A DNA stretch of 64,000 bases. Origin: Aphelenchoides besseyi. Lineage: Eukaryota > Nematoda > Chromadorea > Rhabditida > Aphelenchoididae. Below, in pieces: positions 44,801 through 56,947 of this stretch; the first letter of the stretch is position 1; the number at the start of each line of letters is the position of its first letter. The position numbers and the translations under genes were made by a program. The notes beneath the pieces were generated by a model. That model did no database searches. It saw only the letters and a program-made list of their open reading frames with translations, and was not told where the DNA came from. The stretch is taken from NCBI GenBank assembly GCA_024699855.1, contig JAMPIQ010000001.1:15686001-15750000 (forward strand). The letters run 5' to 3'.

Positions 44801-47800
44801 ACAATGTTCACGGCAGCTGTAATTTGAGTTCAAAGGTTTTCAAGAATTTTTCTTTCGATTAGGTGAGGATTTTAAACATTTTTTCGGTCACTTTGCAATA
44901 ACTAACTGTTTCCAATACAAAAACAACTTACTGCACTCGTAATCACCATCATGTACTGATTTCTTTGCATTCGTGATCTCCAAAACTCCTTCACCCAAGT
45001 CCACAACATCAGCTGGTAAAGCGCCGCCATTTGGACCCGACCAAGTAATTTGTGGGTACGGCGTGCCGGCCAAAACTATGCATTTTAGTTGTTTCGTTTC
45101 ACCAATCTTTCCATTCCACACTTTCGGCTCTACTCGTACAGACGGTGGAATTTCTTCTGAAAATCGTTGGGTTATAAGCTTCTTTTTCAAAAAGAACTTA
45201 CGATCAGTTAACACTAAACGTACTGGTTGTGCTTGTCCAGTGCCATAAGCGTTGGTGGCAACGCAAAGATACTCGCCGGCCGTTGTTTCGTCCGCTGATT
45301 CGATGACCACATCATCACCCTCTTGAATTGCATCACCTCTCAACGGTCCATTTTCTGCTCCGAATCCCCAATGAACATCGGCCGGAGAATCGCTGTTTGG
45401 TTCACAATCTAAAACAAGAAACTTTTTGTCGAATTTATTTGCATTCACTTACGGAATCTTGCTGGTTCTCCACGTCGAACCGTAATGACCTAAAACAATA
45501 ATCGAATTTGGATTTCTCATGTTTAAGTTACTGGTGGAGTGGCAACAGGTCGCGGCGGTGTTCCTCGTTGAAGTTCTACGGGTTCGTTGACCGTGATAGA
45601 AGCAGGATCAGAAACTGATGGTTGTCGATCAGTTGGATCGTAGTATGTGCACTCGTAGTCTCCTTGATGAACTAAGTCGGTTGACTGAATGTGTAAATTG
45701 CCTCGTCCATCATCTCTAGCGCCAGGAGGCAAAGGCTGACCACCTCGTCTGTGCCATCTAAGCTGAGCGTTTGGTTCTAAAAAACAGTAAAACATTGCAA
45801 AACTTTCTTTAATACCTCCCGGAACGTGGCATCTAATTGGTGTGGCGGGATCGCCTTTCTTCACAACTTGTTCTGGCGGACTTACAATCGGCTTCACTGG
45901 GTCGCGAACTTCTAATTGTGCTTCAGGCGAATCAATTGGTTGACCGGTTCGTGGATCATAAACTGAACAAATATACGAATTTGCGTGAGCTTCTTCAACA
46001 GATGGAAATTCCAAAACCCCGTTACGATCATGAGTGCCTTCAGGTAATGGGCGATTTCCAGCCACTGACCATTTTAGTTGTGCATCTGGCTGTCCCGGAA
46101 CCCAACAACCTAAAAGGACTTATGATCAATTGAACGTGTTTAAGAAACAAACGAATGCGTGCAGGTTTTCCTTTTGTAACTGTTTGATGTACAGGATCGA
46201 CTTGTGGAGCACTGAGTGCTGGTTGATGCCTTAAACGCAATTCAACTGGATTTGCATCAACAGGACCACGTTCTGGACGTTGCGGATCAGTAGCTGAACA
46301 GATGTAACGTTGAGCGTGAGATTGCTCGGCAGAATGAATGTGCAAAATGCCATCTTGAGCAACAACGCCGTGAGGCAATGGACCGCCGGATTCAGTTCGC
46401 CATTTGAACTCTGCGTTTGGATGATTTGGAACCCAACAACCTAATATAACTTGTAATTCATTGAACTTGTTTAATAAGATTACGGAAACGTGCAGGATCT
46501 CCGTGACCAACTTCTTGAAGTGGAGGATCAGCAATTGGACGCATTTCGGCTAAATACAAGAGTTTTCTTTTCTATTAATTACCAACATACGTTTGTTTAC
46601 TTCCAAACGACCAGGATTGGAAACCGCTTGACCAACTTGTTGATCTCCTTCTGTAATTTGGATTCATTAATTTACTTATGAAATCGACTTACTATTGAAA
46701 ACAACAGAACAAATGTAGTTGCCTTCATGCTGTTGCTCAGCTTGCGGAATGTAAAGTTGATTTCCTCTTCGATGAACTCCTGGAGGAAGTGGACCGTTGA
46801 GTTCGTTGAAATGCCATGCAACTTCACAGTCAGCAAACCCAGGAACCAAACAAGTGAACGTCGCTGACTGATGAGTATCGACCACTTGATGCGGTGGAGT
46901 GACCACGGGCTTTGGAATCGGAGTTTGTTTTGCTGGTTGATAAAATGGAGCTGCAATACAAATATTATCCGTAAAGAAAAAACAATAGATTACCAGTTCG
47001 CGGTTGAGTGATAGTCAATTGTGCTTCATCAGATGCAATAGCTCCGGTCTTCGAAGTTCCAGTACACCTAAATACTCAACAGTCAAATTGGCTTCCTCAA
47101 TCGCGACACCTGTAGTATCCTTGATCACTTGCGCGAACCGAATCAATGACAAGTTGATTGTCATGTTGTTGGATGTGAGATGGCAACTCTGGTTCTCCAA
47201 TCTTTGTCCAAGTTAAATCAACATTTTCGGGCTACAAAACGTATGAGCTCACTTCGACAATCTTGGAGTCTACCTTTTCGCCTGTAACGTGACAAACCCA
47301 TTTGGCCCGACTTCCCTCATTGATTCCCAGGTTTTTGGGTGGAAGGATTTGAACGACCAAACGACCTGAAATCAACTCTGTTTATTGTCGTTCACACACC
47401 AACTAAACACGATTAACATAGAAAACATAAAGCCTGAACCTACGGATTCCATCACCTTTGAAAAGCGAACTTAAAACTCGAAGCTAATAAGCAACTTAAG
47501 CATTTGAGCTCGTGGGACCGTCGATGCAATTCTCCTCCTCTTCATTCACTGGACAATCTCATCCCGAGAAACCACGGACTCATTTCTCTCCAACGATTCT
47601 CAGCGAACATAAAAAGTTTAATTAGCCAAAAAAGAAACGCAGACAACAAAAATCGTGGAGCAGCGACAAGCAGTACAATTCACGTTACGAGAAGGTTGTT
47701 TTTTTGGCTCGAACATAAAAGTGCAAATGAGTTTAAAGCGAATTTTGATTTCTTGTTTTTAAGTGAACAAAAAACCAAAATGAAGCGTCCTAACACAAGG

Positions 47801-50800
47801 GTGCGTGAACAAAAAAAATCAACGGAAAATCTTCATTGCCGAAAACGGCCACGCACCCGATAACGTCGACGACGCGGCGATTGACGCCACGCACCGACGT
47901 TACTGTGCGCTGTTCGACCGGAGCCAAACGCGACCGTTGACAACTGATGATTAGCGGGATGATGGACAACAAAATGACGACGAGTACCTTCATTCGGCGG
48001 TACGAACTCCTTGTGATCGGGATACACACGTCCCGTTGGCTCGCAATCACGTCCGTCGGTATTCGCACTCTTCGAATAACCGGGAGCACATCTACAAGAT
48101 TGAAAATGGGAGAAAACGTTGAAAAACACTCACTCGTCACATAAACGTCCCGCATAACCGGCCGGACAATTTCGGCAATTCACTTGTCCGTTTTGATCCA
48201 AAAAGCATTCAGAAGCACCACTAAACTTCCAACTTAACGGTAAGCAGTCATTAAACCTACGGGCAGGGACAAGGAGTACAATCGTATGGTGTTCCACGGG
48301 TCGCATCACCGTAGTATCCTTTCTTACATGCTTCACAATGATAACCTTCGGTACTGTGTTCGCAAAGCTAAAAACATAAATTCACTTCTGACAAAAGTTT
48401 CGCAACTACCAAACAACGTCCAAACGAATCACAACCACGTGGTGAATGATTGTAGCATTGGCACGGTGGTTTGGTTTGAGCTGGCTGACAATCATTAGGT
48501 GTTCCACGTCGTGCATCACCGACAAAGCCGGGTAGGCCTAAATAATTAAGAACTTTATACTAACAAGACGATCAACTCACATCGTTCACAATGATCACCT
48601 TCGGTATTATGTTGGCAATCGATACATGTACCGTATTGAGAATCACATTGTGATGCATGTCCATTGCAATCGCATTTCTGACACAAGCCCAGATATGGTC
48701 CGCCTTGTACACGCGAATAGCCGGGAGCACAATCTTCGCAAGATGGACCGACATAACCTTCTGGGCAACGACATTGCTCCACATCAAGCGCTAATTCTCC
48801 GGATCCGTAGGGTTCAGCGTAGTCCATTGAAACAGAAACCAACGACGACTCACGAGTATCGTCAACACAGGTCGATTTGACCAAAATCTCGTCAACATCA
48901 GCTAAAGCCATGAGTAAGTCTTCGCGACTTGCTTGTTGACCGTCAGCACGGGTGAAATATTGCTCGGTAATTGGAATGGAAACCGAATTGTCGCGGTCGG
49001 TTTGTTGTTGTTGGCGGGAATTATGATGTAAAATCACGTTGTTACCCTACGGAAACAGTTTGAAAAATAAACATTAGAAGTAACTTACACGAATCACAAC
49101 GTCAGGAGATCGATTTTGTTGGCCATTACCTGAACAACGAGCAACGTAATTCAAATTACCACCGTACGAAGTGACTTTGTCGCCGCCAAATTTAATCGGA
49201 AGTTTCCAATACAAAGTTTGACCACGAGCTTCTTGGAAACCGTCGAAACGAATCGAATCAGAAGTGATTTGTGCTTGAGATTGTGGTCTAAACAACTTTA
49301 TATTTAAAAAAGAAGAGATTTGTTGTTCATTTACCGGAATGGTTGACGAACATCATCGGTAGAGATTTCGATTTGATCTTGAGCTCCACGACCATAATCA
49401 ACTTCAACGCGAGAACGACGATAAGATGAAGAATCACAAGTTGGTGTGACTCCAGCGCACCAACAACGAGAACAACCCTGTGGATTACGTGGTGAAAGAT
49501 TGAACGTATTCGGAGCACAGCGATCGCATTGAGGACCTTGAAATCATAATCAAATGTTCTGTTTTAAAAGCAACTTACCAACAACATTCGGTTTACAAAC
49601 ACAACGATTGTCCTGTGGATAACCGCCGGGACCGCAAGAGATTTGTGGAGCACGTCGTGGAACGCAAATTCCCAAGTACGGACCGGGAGCACGTTCGTAG
49701 CCAGGAGCACAGTCTTCACAAGAAAGTCCCGTATAACCGGGTGGGCAGATACACTGTTCAACCTCCAACGCGTATCCTTCTTGTGTATCGCGTTCGACTG
49801 CGATTTGCCAGTTGACATCGCCAAGACTAAAAGTTGAAGTGATTAGTTGAACTTTCGATTGTTGTCCCGTTGAATTTCATTTGTCGAAAGCCCATTCTTA
49901 TGCCAAAATCTTATAAAACCACAGTATCGAATTTCAGTCCTGCTTCGCAAAGGTAAATATTGTTGGTATTTCTGTTCATTGTGCGAACTGATGGTTTGTA
50001 TCCACGAGGAATTGGTTTGCAAACTAAATTGCTTGTCATGCGTTTGTTCCCAATTCTTGATGCTTCTCACTTGTTCATCGATTGAAAGACGAAAAGCAGT
50101 TGGACAGTCGTGTTTTGGTCGCAATTTGTTGCTTTTCGACTTTTCGCTTCCGTAATCCGAATCCGAATTGTCTATGAGGTCCACGGACGCTTTTGCGTGT
50201 CTGAAGTCAATTCGGAAATTCGATCCAAATTTGTGTTCACAAACGTGTTCTCAAACAAATTTGAATGCCAAGTGAAATTGCCAGAATCCATTTATGGTGT
50301 GGAAACTGTAAATCGTCTGTAAACACACTTGTTTTGCAGTTTATTCGCCAATTCGAATGACATCGTTTCGAGTCTGGAGATGTGCAGACTACGCATCAAC
50401 AGACTAACTGAGCAGAATAATTGAGTGTTTTCGATTTTTGATCATCGTCGCTTATTTCGTTTGATTGAATATCATTGTCTTTTGTTGCCATCCAGTCGAC
50501 CCACTCGTAATTTCCGCACCGAAAATAACCGTCCAAGAGGTTCGTTGGCGCTAATCGGCCATTAACTCGAATGGTTGTTAGAACGATCGTCAGATTTTAC
50601 GTTTTTTATCACCACAAACTACGTTTCCGGGGACCCAAAACCCCAACGATCAGGCTGAGTAATTAGCCTCAATAAGGTTCAATGAAACTCGACTAAAGAT
50701 CTTAATGTTTGTGTGTTGGAGAGCTCCACGTGTAATTTGTTTGTTTGTTAACTTCTTTTTGACAATCAGCAATTAAGCGGGGATTAGAAGACCGAATTTG

Positions 50801-53800
50801 TTTTGCGGAAGAATAGCGGCCAATTGGACGGTAAGATTGTGTAGAAAAAGTTGTTGGCTTAATCCGATATTGTGGTTTTTAGCAGCTTGAAATCATCTGA
50901 TGCGGAAGTCTTTTTTCACAGTTTTTGCTTCGTCTCGACCAAAACTCTTCGACTTCGCTGTGAACAGTAATTGCAGATCAGGAATCGAAAAAGCTGCTGA
51001 ACGACTTAACTCGGGACTTCCGGTTATTTCGCTTTCCGAGCTATTTCTCGTAAGCGGAAGTCTTCAGCATGTTTGACGTTTCAGCTCAGCGTGTAATTTC
51101 ATTCTTGATGCAAAAAACTTGGACAACAATGTTCCACTTATTGTTCACCAGCTTCGGACTGTGTAGTGTCGATTTCTTAACGTGATTCGATGACGTAAAC
51201 GAAAACGTTTTTTGCTGAAAATTTTACGGTTTCCGCTGTCTCGACTTTACAGAAACCCGTGCAATTGTTCAAACTCTTTAGTAATCTGTTAATTTGACTG
51301 CGTTGTGAAACCGGTGAACTACGTAGCCGAAGGGCGTCGATATTCGCGCCTTCGTCCACATCTCGTGCCGTAAAATGGGGCGGAGTTTAGTCGATGGCAC
51401 GTTCCGATTTCACTGAAGAAGAACGCTCAGTTGGAGGGTCGTATGAAACGGAAAACCAGATGCTCGAGTCTGTGGTCTCAAAAATAACGTACTGGTTTGT
51501 TTTGCGTGCGGAGTCTTTGGTTTGAACGTTCAATTTCTCGGCTATGAATTGGCATCCTTCGGATATTTTCGACAATTACCGGATTAGCTGATCCGGTGAA
51601 GAACGTCACAAGCCATTCTATTAGCATTTTCGGAGGATTCCGCTCTCGAAGAATGATATTCGTGTTTTCGCTTTTCCTCAACTTTTCATTCACCGAATGT
51701 TTTCAGTTCCAATCGAAATGTGGCAAATTTTGCGTCGACTTCGTTGTCCGTCTCGTGGTCGCAAGTCGGGTAAACGCCCGGAGACCTATTTGACTCCGTA
51801 CGAAATGGAAATGGTCCCCTTGATGCTGAAGGAGTTGCAACAGATTCATCCGCGTTTCTTCGAGACCGTCAGTTTTCGTTGGTTCAAAGAAGCCGTGAGC
51901 ACTTCAAATGGCGCCAACGAATCAAGTAAGTTGTAGGGGATTCGGAGGGTACAAAAATTTCGTACGAACGCAATGAATTCCGACCAAACAGCTTATGTCG
52001 AAAATACAATCAACTACGTAAGCAGTTAATTGCATTTCGAAAATCTTAAGGTCGAGCACTTTGCTGAGAAGTCACGCAACAACCCTTCAAATAAGCAGAA
52101 ACAACCGTAGACGGTAATTGAATTCGGCTCAATAGATCGGAAGTTTGAAACCGTGGTCTCTGGCTTATTGCCCACACGAAAGAACCTGCAGCGATATTCG
52201 AGAAGCCCCGTAATTTGTGTTCATTTTTGAAGAGTCTAGTCGTCTCATGAGAGTCGACGTGTGAGAATTACGTAGCCGAGAAAGGTTAATGACGGTGTTG
52301 GAGTACGAAGCGTAGGCTCTCTGACCAACGATTTCAAACAGTTTTGCAATTTTAATCGACATCGAATTCTTGATGAACGGCCGCTTTCTGTTTGGTGTTT
52401 GAAGTTTTGGAAAACAAACAAATTGACCGTTTTCAATGTAAACAAACTCCGCGAATTTCGTCATCGACTTCAAATCGGATTTCGACGTCGACAACGTTTC
52501 TGATCACCTTTGAAGCCGGAAACTAATTAGTTTAACGGAACGTTTCGAGAGCCCTCGAACGATCAGACCGCTAAAGTCCAATGGACAATCGAAGAGGATT
52601 AGTCGTCAAAAGACCACTTCCTTCTAGGGGAGAGCAAATTTTGTCGTCGACTTGACGTCAAATCTTTGTGACGTCTTAACTGTGAAGATGTTCGACATTT
52701 GGTTCGTCATGCATTGGCCTTTGTGGCTGTTAGCATTGTTGCTTTGTCACATGAGTCTGGAGTGTTTGTCGAGTGCGTTCATGCATTCAAAAAGCGAATA
52801 GATTGACAACACGAAAATTCTGAAGACATGAAGAAAAATTGAAGTAATTAGTCGTCAGTAAAAGCCTTCAACTTTTCATATCAAAGATTAGAAGGTCGGG
52901 GAAGTGACGTTGAGAGATTTCAATTGGTAACCAGCTAATTTGTTTCAGTTCATCCGCCTGCAACTATGCACGAGTTCGAGAACGAGGGAGCAGCGTTGGA
53001 AGAGTTGGTTCGATGTTGTGCCCGAACGTTGATGGAAAAAGGTACCTTCGACGACGAATGTGAACAGCAATTGAGTTTGTATCGTCGTAAACGAGAGCAA
53101 TGGCGTTGCACCAACAGCGCCGTGGCAGCGACAGCAACGTTGGCCGCTCCGACTTTACTGCGTTCTCGATCGTTCAGTGCCGCGGTTGCTGCACCGCCAA
53201 TTTCGGCTGCTCGATTCTGCAGCAACTTCTGCGGAAACGACGACGACGATGAGAAAGTTGGGTGTTTTGCTCGTCGACGTTTCAATCGTCTAATCAAACG
53301 CTCGAACACGACCCGTCAAACGGATCTACTTTTCGTTCAATTGGGCGAAGTTCTAGTGCATCAGTTCCAATGCTCGTTTGTTAGCGCCGATAAAGACGGA
53401 AGTGTTCACGAACGTGAATTGAAATTGTTGATTTGGCGCCATTTCGTTCAAATGCTCGTCACCGTTCTCACCGATCGTGTTCGTTTTCCGTACAAAAAAT
53501 CCGGTTTCTAATCCTCCTTTTGGGTAACCTCTCACTTCTAATCATGTACAGTTACGCTTCTGCTCGTCCGTCTATTTGTTAACCGTATTATTAGATAAAC
53601 AAAGGTTATATAACTGCTGGAATTGAAGTTGGCAATTAAGTTCATTAAGGAGTTTGAGCAGATTTTGAGTGAGCGCCAAAATAACCTCCGAATTTGTGAA
53701 TCCAAATGAATTGGCAATCAGAAGCCTGAAGATATTTGAGAGTAAACAGCCAACATTCCAGTTTTCTAATTCTTCGCATGACGAGTTTGCATAATTAGCA

Positions 53801-56800
53801 AGAGAATATGCGTGGTTGCGTTGGAGCGATGACCGAACGTCTAATTTTAACTTTTTGTCGGGAAACACTGTAGTGTGTTGTCATTACAAGTTCTTTCGTT
53901 CAACTTCTTCATCTGACTATCAAATGAGAAGTTTTCTGGGAAATCCATTCGTTCAATTATCTGCGCTCACAAAAGGATTCTTTTCGTCGAAATCTGATTA
54001 TCGTCATGGAAACAAGATCGTCGAAAACAAAATTGGATTTACGTTTTGTTGTAGCCATTGAAAACGGAAGTTCTTAATTGAGTTTGACAACTCAAGCGAA
54101 GATAAACTTTTGGTGTTTTGTTTCAATTCTTATGGTATCGCTTACCTCGTCGAAGTCTGATCGTCGGTATGCGTGGCACGAATCAAGAAGGCGTCCAAAT
54201 CGGCCAAAACCATCATCAGGTCGGAGCGTTGAGCCGGCTGTCCGCTCAAATGCTCGAAGTTGTTTTCGTAGGTCTCGAATCGAATGTGAACTGGACGATC
54301 GGGTTGGAATTGATGTTCACGAGCCCGATGAACCAAAGTGATTCCGTTGCCCTGAGAATGAAGGCAATTGGATTGTCGGGAAAAGAAAACAAACCTTAAG
54401 GACAATTAATGGCTCTTGTGAAACTCGTCCTTGACCCGAATATTGGAGTTGAACGGACAATTCGCCGCCATAAGCCGAAATCTTGTCGCCCAAGAAACGT
54501 TGCGGTAATTTCCAGTAGCGAGTTGAGCCCTCAGTTGTTTCGGTATTGGTTAGAAATCCGTAATTGCCGTAATTGAACTGCTCGCTCTGTGGTCGTTGTT
54601 CAATGTCGGTTAGCGTAACGCCGTCGGAATGACCGTTGAAGACGAGTTTGTCCTAAACAAAGAGGTTGTATTGTTTAATCAAAAGAAACAAAAGTTGGTG
54701 CAAAACAGTTAACGTCCATAAACTTCGTTGTTAATAAGCGATCACACAAACATAAAAGACAACCACAGACTTACGCATCCCATTTCCTACAATTTTCGAT
54801 TATGAACATAAAAAAGCACATTGACTAAACATAAAGCATTGAACTCAAAAAAACAAAAAGCAACAGAATTTGTTCAAATCAAAGCCTTCGTCCAAACTGA
54901 CCTTCGTACGATACCAATTCGAGGATTGACATTGATCAGTGACTCCAAAACAGAAACACGACAAACAGCCCTTCGATTCCCGCGGACTGTTGTATTCGCC
55001 GGACTAAAATACTCGTAATCCGATTTCTTTTTCGTTTCATCAACGTACTCGACACGACAACTGTGGTGGCGCTGGTGGTGGAGTTGGAGCGGGAATATTG
55101 ACGATTCGAACAATACAGTCGGGAGTTGCCAATACACGACCTTTCGTGTTGATGGCTTCGCAAGAATAAGCTCCGCTACTGCAACGGCAAGAGTGTGAAC
55201 AAGCAAGTTAAGAACTTACTCGATTGGTTGTGCGTTATTCACAGTCAGAGTTCCGACACCTCCTTCGGAGTGTTGAACACAACGAGGTGGTTCGCAGACC
55301 GGACCCCAATTCAAACGCCAATTGATGTATGGCTCTTAATTTTTGCGAAGTTGAATTGTTAGCTTCGAATAGATAACTCACCAGGAACCGCCACAGCACG
55401 ACAAGTCAATTGAAATTGATCTCCCTAGAAGAAAAAAGAAGTGCATCCGAAAACACTGTGAACAAAACTCACTTGTCGAACTTCACGATTCGAATCCGGT
55501 GGTTGAACGACCGTTGGCTGAACGCAACCGACTTCGTCTGATCCATCACGACACTAAAACGATCGAAGTCAAGTAGAAGACTCGTATTCAATAATTTACG
55601 TCGTTAGTTCCATCACATTGAAAACTTTGGGGAACACATTGACGTTTGTCGGCACATTGAAATTCGGTTGGTTGACACAAATCGCCAGGTTTTCGTTCGC
55701 CGCAATTTTGCTCGTCACTACGATCACCGCAATCTTGAAAACAAATTGATAGCCATTGAGAGTCCTATTCCTTACCATCATCTCCATCACAAAGCCACAT
55801 TTTTTGAACGCAACGATCGTTATTACATCGAAACTCATTTGGTTCACAATGACGTTTGTTTGGGCAATTCTAAAGGATCGACTTTGGTTTTAGTTGTCGG
55901 CTCATTTCTTACTTGTTCATCAGCTGCATCTAAATTGTAGGTTTGGTAAGTATGTGATTAATAAAATATCCTGTTCTGAAGGGTATCCCTCTATTGTCTA
56001 AGAAAACAGGGTTTCAAATTAGCCGTTGGGCCAATCAAGTTTTAAAACCTAGTCTCTCCAAAAGTCGATTGAGCCAAAGACAACGAAATTAATCAAAACG
56101 AAAATCGCAAAACGTCTAGATCAACCGAATGATGAGACGAGACGACTGTATATTTGCCCTTATTTTCGTTCATTTAGAAGAAATTAGTGCAAAATGATCG
56201 ACATGTGCTTTTTAGTTCTCACACATTTTCACGGCTTTTAAGAATTTTATGTGCCCAGTTTCTGTCTTTTTGACCCAAAGACTATCATCTCTTGTATCTT
56301 CTCGTTAATGTAATACAAACCAGTCAATAAAAGACTTACTTCCGCAGTCCATCTCACCGTCACACCAGTATTCCGCTTTGACACACTCATTGGAACCACA
56401 TGCTCGTTCATCGGCCATACAACCCGATGCTGAAGCTTGACTCACTTTTCGTTCCTGTGGTCCAACTGAATGAAGCGAATAGAAGATTCATCGTTGTTTG
56501 ATTTACCTCTATGAACGTGTAAAGTTGCGTATGCCTCCACTGAACGACCCGAATGAGTGGCCACACACGCATAACGCCCCGAATCGTGAACACTAACCGG
56601 AAAGAAGCTAAGAGTTGATCCCGATTCGCGAACTGTCGTTGGCATTGGACCACCGACTCGTGTCCATCGAACTTGCGGATAAACTTGTCCGTCGGATCCA
56701 CGAGCTCGACATTCGAAAGTTGCGTCTTGTCCTTCACGAGTCGTCACTTCGTGCGGATACACGGTGATTTGAAGATCGTCGGCTGAGTCATCTGCAAGGT

Positions 56801-56947
56801 TCTGTTTGCTTTGCTTTTCTAATCAGTTGAAATTGCTGCCCATTTGAGTTTACCTGAGTAATAGTTTCGACGTCGAGCCTCACTCAACGGCACCTGAAGC
56901 AGCAGCAACAGACTGCAAACGACGTTCAACGTCGTCCGCCTGCGCAT
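35802..56947 (-). CDS. unc-52: Perlecan (UNC-52-like), basement-membrane proteoglycan core protein
   Basis: A gene of some 60 exons over 21 kb. Signal peptide at 56947 ([24 protein letters not shown]). Domain order: Ig1, LDLa repeats, Ig2, laminin IV, LE, laminin IV, LE repeats, a run of Ig domains, then LamG-EGF-LamG-Thr-rich linker-EGF-LamG, ending [13 protein letters not shown] at 35802. This matches C. elegans UNC-52 closely, including [41 protein letters not shown] and CIVRIV. UNC-52 lies in the basement membrane under body-wall muscle and anchors dense bodies and M-lines. Introns are mostly 40-60 bp, except ones that hold inserted material: 39265-37840 (mariner), about 44475-43920 (MITE), 54145-49827 (nested gene). 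Alternative ends are likely (see 47833). Confidence 0.95.
37873..37904 (+). repeat. Mariner left terminal inverted repeat
   Basis: 32 bases identical to the reverse complement of the right end. Confidence 0.93.
38038..39081 (+). CDS. Mariner transposase, 347 aa, DD34D, apparently intact
   Basis: N-terminal helix-turn-helix part ([46 protein letters not shown]) and the mariner linker RGRWVPHEL. The catalytic Asp residues lie in [19 protein letters not shown] and [12 protein letters not shown]; 34 residues separate the second and third, the mariner spacing (Tc1 has 34 with a final Glu). Length is the usual size for the family. No stop or frameshift is present. A stretch [20 protein letters not shown] before the linker is not typical and ends in TTTAG, so a short intron may be spliced out there. 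It cuts and pastes the element at TA sites. Confidence 0.93.
   Translation: MGLTREQVRLLLLNEYRLHHSPAKAAAIINLAHGTRTTTERTACRWFKKFDDGLEDLADQPRAGRPPTVHQPTVLNAVSNRPAQSTRELANGCCHITVWRTLRRAGKQFFMFTITNGYSRLGLRHRRGRWVPHELTDLQKQRRVRAAENLLQQQRANPFVHRLLTCDETWVQLDNPYRRGQWLRPSQRPGGTPRPNLFQTKVMLSVWWNRLGVVHWELLDRGQTITSELYCAQMDRVAAALRHRHDVLLLQDNARPHTARRTQQHLRTLGWTAIEHPPYSPDLSPTDYHLFRSLKTWIRGRRFNDVDHLRRSLNSFFASRHRSFYTRGITQLPVRWRRTINSNGEYF
39227..39258 (-). repeat. Mariner right terminal inverted repeat
   Basis: Reverse complement of the left end; followed directly by the TA duplication. Confidence 0.93.
41160..41790 (-). repeat. Downstream copy of a duplicated perlecan exon-intron unit (other copy 43800-44480)
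   Basis: Exon pair here: [10 protein letters not shown] (about 41705) and [18 protein letters not shown] with GNNQWATTG (41240-41165). The other copy has [10 protein letters not shown] (about 44480) and [18 protein letters not shown] with [10 protein letters not shown] (43915-43805). The introns also share a block: GATCCGCTGCTCGATT at 41586 against GATCCGCTGCTTGATT at 44340, continuing weakly past CAATAAAT. Confidence 0.7.
41404..41526 (+). CDS. Possible 40-aa nested ORF after a trans-splice-like acceptor, in a perlecan intron
   Basis: ATG at 41404 lies 16 bases after TTATTTTAG, a good acceptor. The peptide is very polar: [20 protein letters not shown] followed by [20 protein letters not shown]. 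An AATAAA signal lies at about 41672. The Arg-rich head plus SSDEED acidic patch resembles nuclear-protein N-termini, but I know no match. It could be a tiny gene, a leftover first exon of a larger gene, or chance. Confidence 0.3.
   Translation: MSRNRRRVINQSSDEEDVPKSNTSKNVSKDKPKKGPRNFG
44112..44310. mobile_element. 199-bp Tc-like MITE
   Basis: Ends GAGTACTGGGCAAAAGTTTG and CAGTACTGGACAAAAGTTTG (as reverse complement) are inverted repeats of about 26 bases with two mismatches. TA flanks both sides (44110-44111 and 44311-44312). The CAGTACTGG-type end is typical of Tc1-like elements. No ORF inside. It sits in a perlecan intron. Confidence 0.85.
49835..54140. other. Large perlecan intron (host of the nested gene)
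   Basis: Outside the nested gene (51718-53511) I see no other gene or element; 49840-51700 has many scattered stops on both strands. The 5' flank of the nested gene, about 50.3-51.7 kb, is where its promoter must lie. Confidence 0.6.
51718..53511 (+). CDS. Nested two-exon gene (256 aa) inside the perlecan 4.3-kb intron, opposite strand
   Basis: Exon 1 51718-51925 ([40 protein letters not shown]) and exon 2 52949-53511 join in frame through a 1,023-bp intron with GTAAGT and TTTCAG borders. The ATG follows TTTTCAG by 11 bases, as for a trans-spliced message. Exon 2 encodes [20 protein letters not shown], an Ala-rich stretch ([14 protein letters not shown]), [13 protein letters not shown] and a helical end [20 protein letters not shown] ... 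[11 protein letters not shown]. No signal peptide or membrane helix. I do not recognise the family; the helical, Leu-rich pattern is reminiscent of small regulators but that is not evidence. Confidence 0.65.
54660..56947 (-). other. Perlecan N-terminal module: signal peptide, Ig1, LDLa repeats, Ig2
   Basis: Exon 56947-56854 holds the leader; exon starting 56791 holds Ig1 (Cys pair in [10 protein letters not shown] and [10 protein letters not shown]). The LDLa part has [67 protein letters not shown] and [20 protein letters not shown], followed by Ig2 with [14 protein letters not shown] and [21 protein letters not shown] proline run ([10 protein letters not shown]) follows. The intron at about 56340-55930 is unusually long (400 bp) but I see no element in it. 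Confidence 0.9.

Larger units (their letters stand above)
40030..47390 (-). other. Perlecan Ig array
   Basis: At least a dozen Ig-like modules, mostly split over two exons. Easily seen cores: [20 protein letters not shown] (46.8 kb), [20 protein letters not shown] (46.4 kb), [18 protein letters not shown] (46.1 kb), [19 protein letters not shown] (45.7 kb), [18 protein letters not shown] (45.4 kb), [17 protein letters not shown] (44.7 kb), [19 protein letters not shown] (43.7 kb), LDCVVHG (43.2 kb), [20 protein letters not shown] (42.5 kb), [19 protein letters not shown] (42.2 kb) and [20 protein letters not shown] (40.3 kb). The four at 45.7-46.8 kb are very alike (C-x-VPG/H ... PLPxG), which points to local duplication. 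Confidence 0.85.
47833..54660 (-). other. Perlecan laminin IV / LE region, and a possible short-form C-terminus
   Basis: Laminin IV copy 1 spans about 54655-54146 ([40 protein letters not shown]). After the 4.3-kb intron, LE exons ([34 protein letters not shown]) lead to laminin IV copy 2 (49290-48850; [19 protein letters not shown]) and more LE repeats ([43 protein letters not shown]). The last exon here reads through to a stop at about 47833 with a basic end [13 protein letters not shown] and no donor that I can see before it. A short secreted isoform ending here, before the Ig array, is plausible. Confidence 0.8.

Noticed and set aside
45000..46600. Similar Ig exons taken at first as a satellite repeat
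   Set aside because: The similarity is at protein level between Ig modules of one gene, with proper introns, and not a simple DNA repeat.
47504..47863. 119-codon + strand ORF near the perlecan LE end
   Set aside because: Lies opposite the 3' part of the possible short perlecan form; Lys/Arg-rich by base composition and without acceptor or family.
52950..53309. Minus-strand ORF within the perlecan intron
   Set aside because: Antisense shadow of exon 2 of the nested + strand gene; not a perlecan exon.
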